Of a DNA stretch of 20,821 bases, positions 17,942 to 20,821 are shown piece after piece. The stretch lies in contig JAUGWO010000028.1 in the NCBI GenBank assembly GCA_049724395.1, positions 1 through 20,821 of the forward strand. The letters are read 5' to 3'. The DNA is from Spongospora subterranea f. sp. subterranea. Lineage: Eukaryota > Endomyxa: Phytomyxea > Phytomyxea > Plasmodiophorida. Each line of letters starts with the position of its first letter. Positions within the stretch are counted from its first letter, which is position 1. Position numbers and translations under genes: made by a program. Below the pieces are notes generated by a model. It was given only the letters and a program-made list of their open reading frames with translations, was not told the origin of the DNA and did no database searches.

Positions 17942-19068
17942 TAAAATTTAACGACAAACTCCATAAAATGGAGTATTTATTTAATCAAACTTGCCTATCA
18001 AACGGTTCCACGACCTTAATCGCATCATCACCACTATGTTCTCGTCAGATAACTTTGTGCGATTGGCACTAACAAAGTCACCAGAATCAGAGAAGGCTGA
18101 TTCCGAAGCGACAGACGACCCCATTATCATCAGAGTATCACGAGCCAGAAGGCTTAGCTTCGCGAGCCCAGTCTGCTGCTTCCACCACGCTGGACATTTA
18201 CACGACTTGTCTGCCTTCCAAGTCATGAAGCAGAAGTCTTCCACTTCATCCGTGACAACGTCCTGCTGAATCCGACAGGGAAGCAAACAGATTGAATGCT
18301 GTTGAGTCCACGTCCTCCTGCTGAACAGGCAATAAACCATACTCAGTAGCTAGGATTTCTCGGATTATTCGCTTCGATTCTTCAGACGCATCTGAGCTGC
18401 TTCGTCTTGGATCCAGAAACAAAGTGATGGTAGCCGTGTTGTTGCTAAGGTTCTCGGAATACTTCTCAAGCTTGAATAGCATCGCCTCTGCCGCAGCTTC
18501 AACTTTGGGTGTTGTGAACCCTGTAGTTGTAGTGCCTGAAATGGTAGACTCACATAGGCTTTTGAGATACGAGTAGATCAATTGCTGTATGGCAAGCGTT
18601 GTGAAATTTTGACCACTTGCAGCCTTCGTGCACTGATACACAGAAGACAGGAAATCTTTGCAGGATTTGAGAATGCGCCAATCCATGTCTGACCATTTCA
18701 ACGGCCAGCTTGTCCAGGAACTCCTCTTGATTGCAAATAGCCTCCAAAACGTCTTTATTCATAGCAATCTTCAACCATCAAGAACATAGAGTTCCATCTA
18801 GTTTCGACATCTAGATTCGGCACAATTGGTTTTGTTAGCCGACCAAGCACACACTGAGATCAGCACACATTTTTGGCGGATCATCCCTGAACACCGAACC
18901 AACTTCAGAAGATCTCGGAACAATCAAACCTCACGTTTGATTAGCGCAGTCGCGTCAACAGCAGCTCGGTTTATCACATGGCAAACACAGCGCATAACCA
19001 CTCTCCAGTTAGAGCGAACAAGGCTAAATACTGCCATCCGGGTCTCCTGTTTTAACCATCGTTTATGA
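17918..19068 (-). mobile_element. hAT-superfamily transposon, broken transposase
   Basis: A cut-and-paste transposase read on the minus strand. Blocks in order: about 19020-18920 has the C-H-V-I-N segment (MRCVCHVINRAAVDA). About 18823-18788 has LDVETRWNSM, matching the family's LDv.TRWNSt. At 18701-18246 is the middle region (WSDMDWRILKSCKDFLSSVY; TLAIQQLIYSYL). At 18340-17981 is the dimerisation domain: WWKQQTGLAKLSLLARD, SSVASESAFSDSGDFV, and RTKLSDENIVVMMRLRSW, the family's WW...lArd.l.....SS..SE..FS..G hallmark. The frame changes near 18705 and near 18260, a stop lies near 18757, and further drift occurs at 18780-18940, so it cannot make a transposase. The N-terminal BED finger and 5' end are missing; the gypsy pol begins at once on the other side (about 19080). 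Confidence 0.85.
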
Positions 19069-19079
19069 GCATATATCGG

Positions 19080-20821
19080 TGACAAAACGACAACTGACAT
19101 TCAAATTGGGGATAGCTGTTTTCACAGGAGTTTTTGTATAAATCACAGTTCGACGTTATTCTTGGTTATGATTGGTTACAGAAGTTCAATCCACAGATTG
19201 GGGTGCTGGCGAACTGGCAAGTTGGGAGTTTCTCACGCTGAATCCCCAGTCATTCCGTTAGCACCAATGTCAGTCATCCCAGCAATGAACAATTCCACTC
19301 CCTTTCTTCTGGAACTCTACTGCGTTTTCACAGATGTCTTATCAAAGAAAAAGGCTGATATACTACCGCCACATCGTCCCCTTATTCGGACCAATTTACT
19401 GTCTATCGCAAAAAGAAACGGAAGCGCTGCGCGAACACCTCAATGAAAACCTTCAGAAAGGGTTTGATCGACCATCCAGGTTATCTTGCAGTTCCCCAGT
19501 TATGTTCGTCCCCAAAAAGGATAAATCTCTTCGTTTATGCGTCGATTTTCGTAAGATCAGTGAGCTGACCATTAAGAACAGATACCCGCTACCATTAATA
19601 TCGGACCTGTTATCACCGGCTTCGCGAGGAAAGGTATATTTATTAAAATCGACCTGCGACATTCCGCTGTGCTTTCGGATTGTAAGAATACTTAGTTATG
19701 CCTTTCGGTCTAGCGAACGCCCCAGCATGTTTTCAGCACTTTATGAACGATGTATTTCTTGACTTCAATAGACATTTTATGGTCTCCTACATGGACGATA
19801 TTTTGATATATTCTGATACCGAAGCTGAGCATGTTAACCACGTTCGCTCCGTCTTGACTGTGCTAACACAAAAAGATCTTTACGCTAAAATGGAGAAATG
19901 CGCTTTTCACGTCTCGGAGGTTGATTTCTTGTAATCTCCCACTAATGTGGCAAAATTGATCCTGCCCGTGTTGATGCAGTTAGTTCGTGGCCCCAACCCT
20001 TCTCTGTTAAGGAACTCCATTCATTTTAGGATTTGCAAATTTCTATCGGCAATTTATGTCTAATTTCGCAACAACCTGTATGCCCTAGTATGAACTTACA
20101 CACAAAAATGCAACATTTAAGTGGAGTTGCGATTGCAAATCTCCTTTGAATTGTTAAAAAACTCCTTCGTTTCTGAGTTCTCACCACTTTTAACCCTGCC
20201 CTGCTAATCATTATGGAAACGGACGCATCCCATTTTGCCCTCGGCGCCTGTTCTCTCACAAACTCACTGACTAGGTGTACACCCCATTGCGTACTTCTCT
20301 CGGAAACTCAATCGGTCTGAATACAGAATCTACGAGATTTACGATAAGGAACTATTAGCAATCGTCGTCGCCTTTCAAAAATGGAGCAACCATTTCTTAG
20401 ATCCTTTCGTATCAAACACAGACCAGGATCTTTGATGTCAAGCAGACGCACTGTCCAGACGTTCGAACTATCATTGCAAATCTGCAGTGCCTCGTTCTGT
20501 CCTTCACTCTAAAATATTCATCAACACTGATCAATTTGCCAACCCTTCAGAAACCAGAGCGGATACACATATAAAACACCTTTCAAATTTAGGACTAGAC
20601 AAATACGATCCTCACATTTCCTCTTCCCATGACGGTGATCTGTTCTTTTAACGGCGAAAATATATTCACCAACACTCAGATCGTCTAAGGCTTCTCACCA
20701 CTAGGCACGATTGCAACGCTAGCGGCCAGTTTGGCATTGCGAAAACTCAAGAACTCGTATGCCGTGATTTCTGGTGGCCTGGAATGCATTTAATGAATTC
20801 GCAATTATGTCAAGTCTTGCG
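19080..20821 (+). mobile_element. Ty3/gypsy retrotransposon fossil (protease end to integrase), runs off window
   Basis: Plus-strand pol parts in order. The end of the protease is at about 19150-19200 (QFDVILGYDWLQKFNPQ). Reverse transcriptase follows, with PIYCLSQKETEALREHLNEN, PVMFVPKKDKSLRLCVDFRK and KNRYPLPLI, and at 19698-19934 the catalytic motif in [13 protein letters not shown]. RNase H-like wording (PIAYFSRKLNRSEYRIYEIY; DKELLAIVVAFQKW) is at about 20280-20400. The integrase zinc-binding region (HSDRLRLLTTRHDC; DFWWPGMHL) is at about 20670-20800. Order and wording fit a fungal-type chromovirus. It is broken, with several breaks. The 5' LTR and gag are absent, and the 3' end lies beyond the window. 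Confidence 0.9.

Noticed and set aside
1-20821. tRNA, rRNA or other structural RNA genes
   Set aside because: I looked for cloverleaf-like stretches with GGTTCGAATCC-type loops and for conserved rRNA words and found none convincing.

Overview
The window reads as nuclear DNA of a small-intron eukaryote. An early-diverging fungus is my best guess, from the 41-65 bp GT-AG introns and the mix of Ty3/gypsy chromoviruses, Ty1/copia, hAT and FLYWCH-type MULE relics, but nothing here fixes the taxon. Host genes sit as islands in a transposon graveyard.

Layout. 1-1440 (minus): 3' end of a decayed Ty3/gypsy chromovirus with integrase, chromodomain, polypurine tract and the start of its LTR. 1454-1715 (plus): a chromodomain tail from a different gypsy lineage. 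2506-7597 (plus): an ankyrin-repeat gene that I can model as 32 exons with 31 small introns. Every intron is phase 2 and falls at the same place in the repeat, and the model stays open for 1128 codons. 8151-8918 (minus): a four-exon candidate gene of unknown function. 8960-10200 (minus): a broken Mutator-like (MULE) transposase with a FLYWCH zinc finger. About 10540-13610 (plus): a broken Ty1/copia element whose 3' part is replaced by a 10/9-bp minisatellite (13611-14463). 14464-14893: a second copy of the same chromodomain tail, containing a perfect 175-bp tandem duplication. 15144-16641 (plus): an intact two-exon F-box gene with internal 12-residue repeats and a C-terminal CaaX-like box. 16930-17545 (plus): a weak three-exon candidate gene. 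17918-19068 (minus): a decayed hAT transposase next to a palindrome. 19080-20821 (plus): another broken Ty3/gypsy pol, running off the right edge.

The most notable item is the ankyrin gene. Its repeats were multiplied as exon-plus-intron blocks: three-exon blocks of about 480 bp and five-exon blocks of about 795 bp. Every internal exon is symmetric (phase 2-2, length divisible by three), so skipping any exon or group of exons keeps the frame. By architecture this is a repeat-number-variable protein, through splicing or through unequal crossing-over. The F-box gene nearby suggests a ubiquitin-ligase adaptor, possibly membrane-anchored by prenylation. No functional link between the two genes is shown by sequence.
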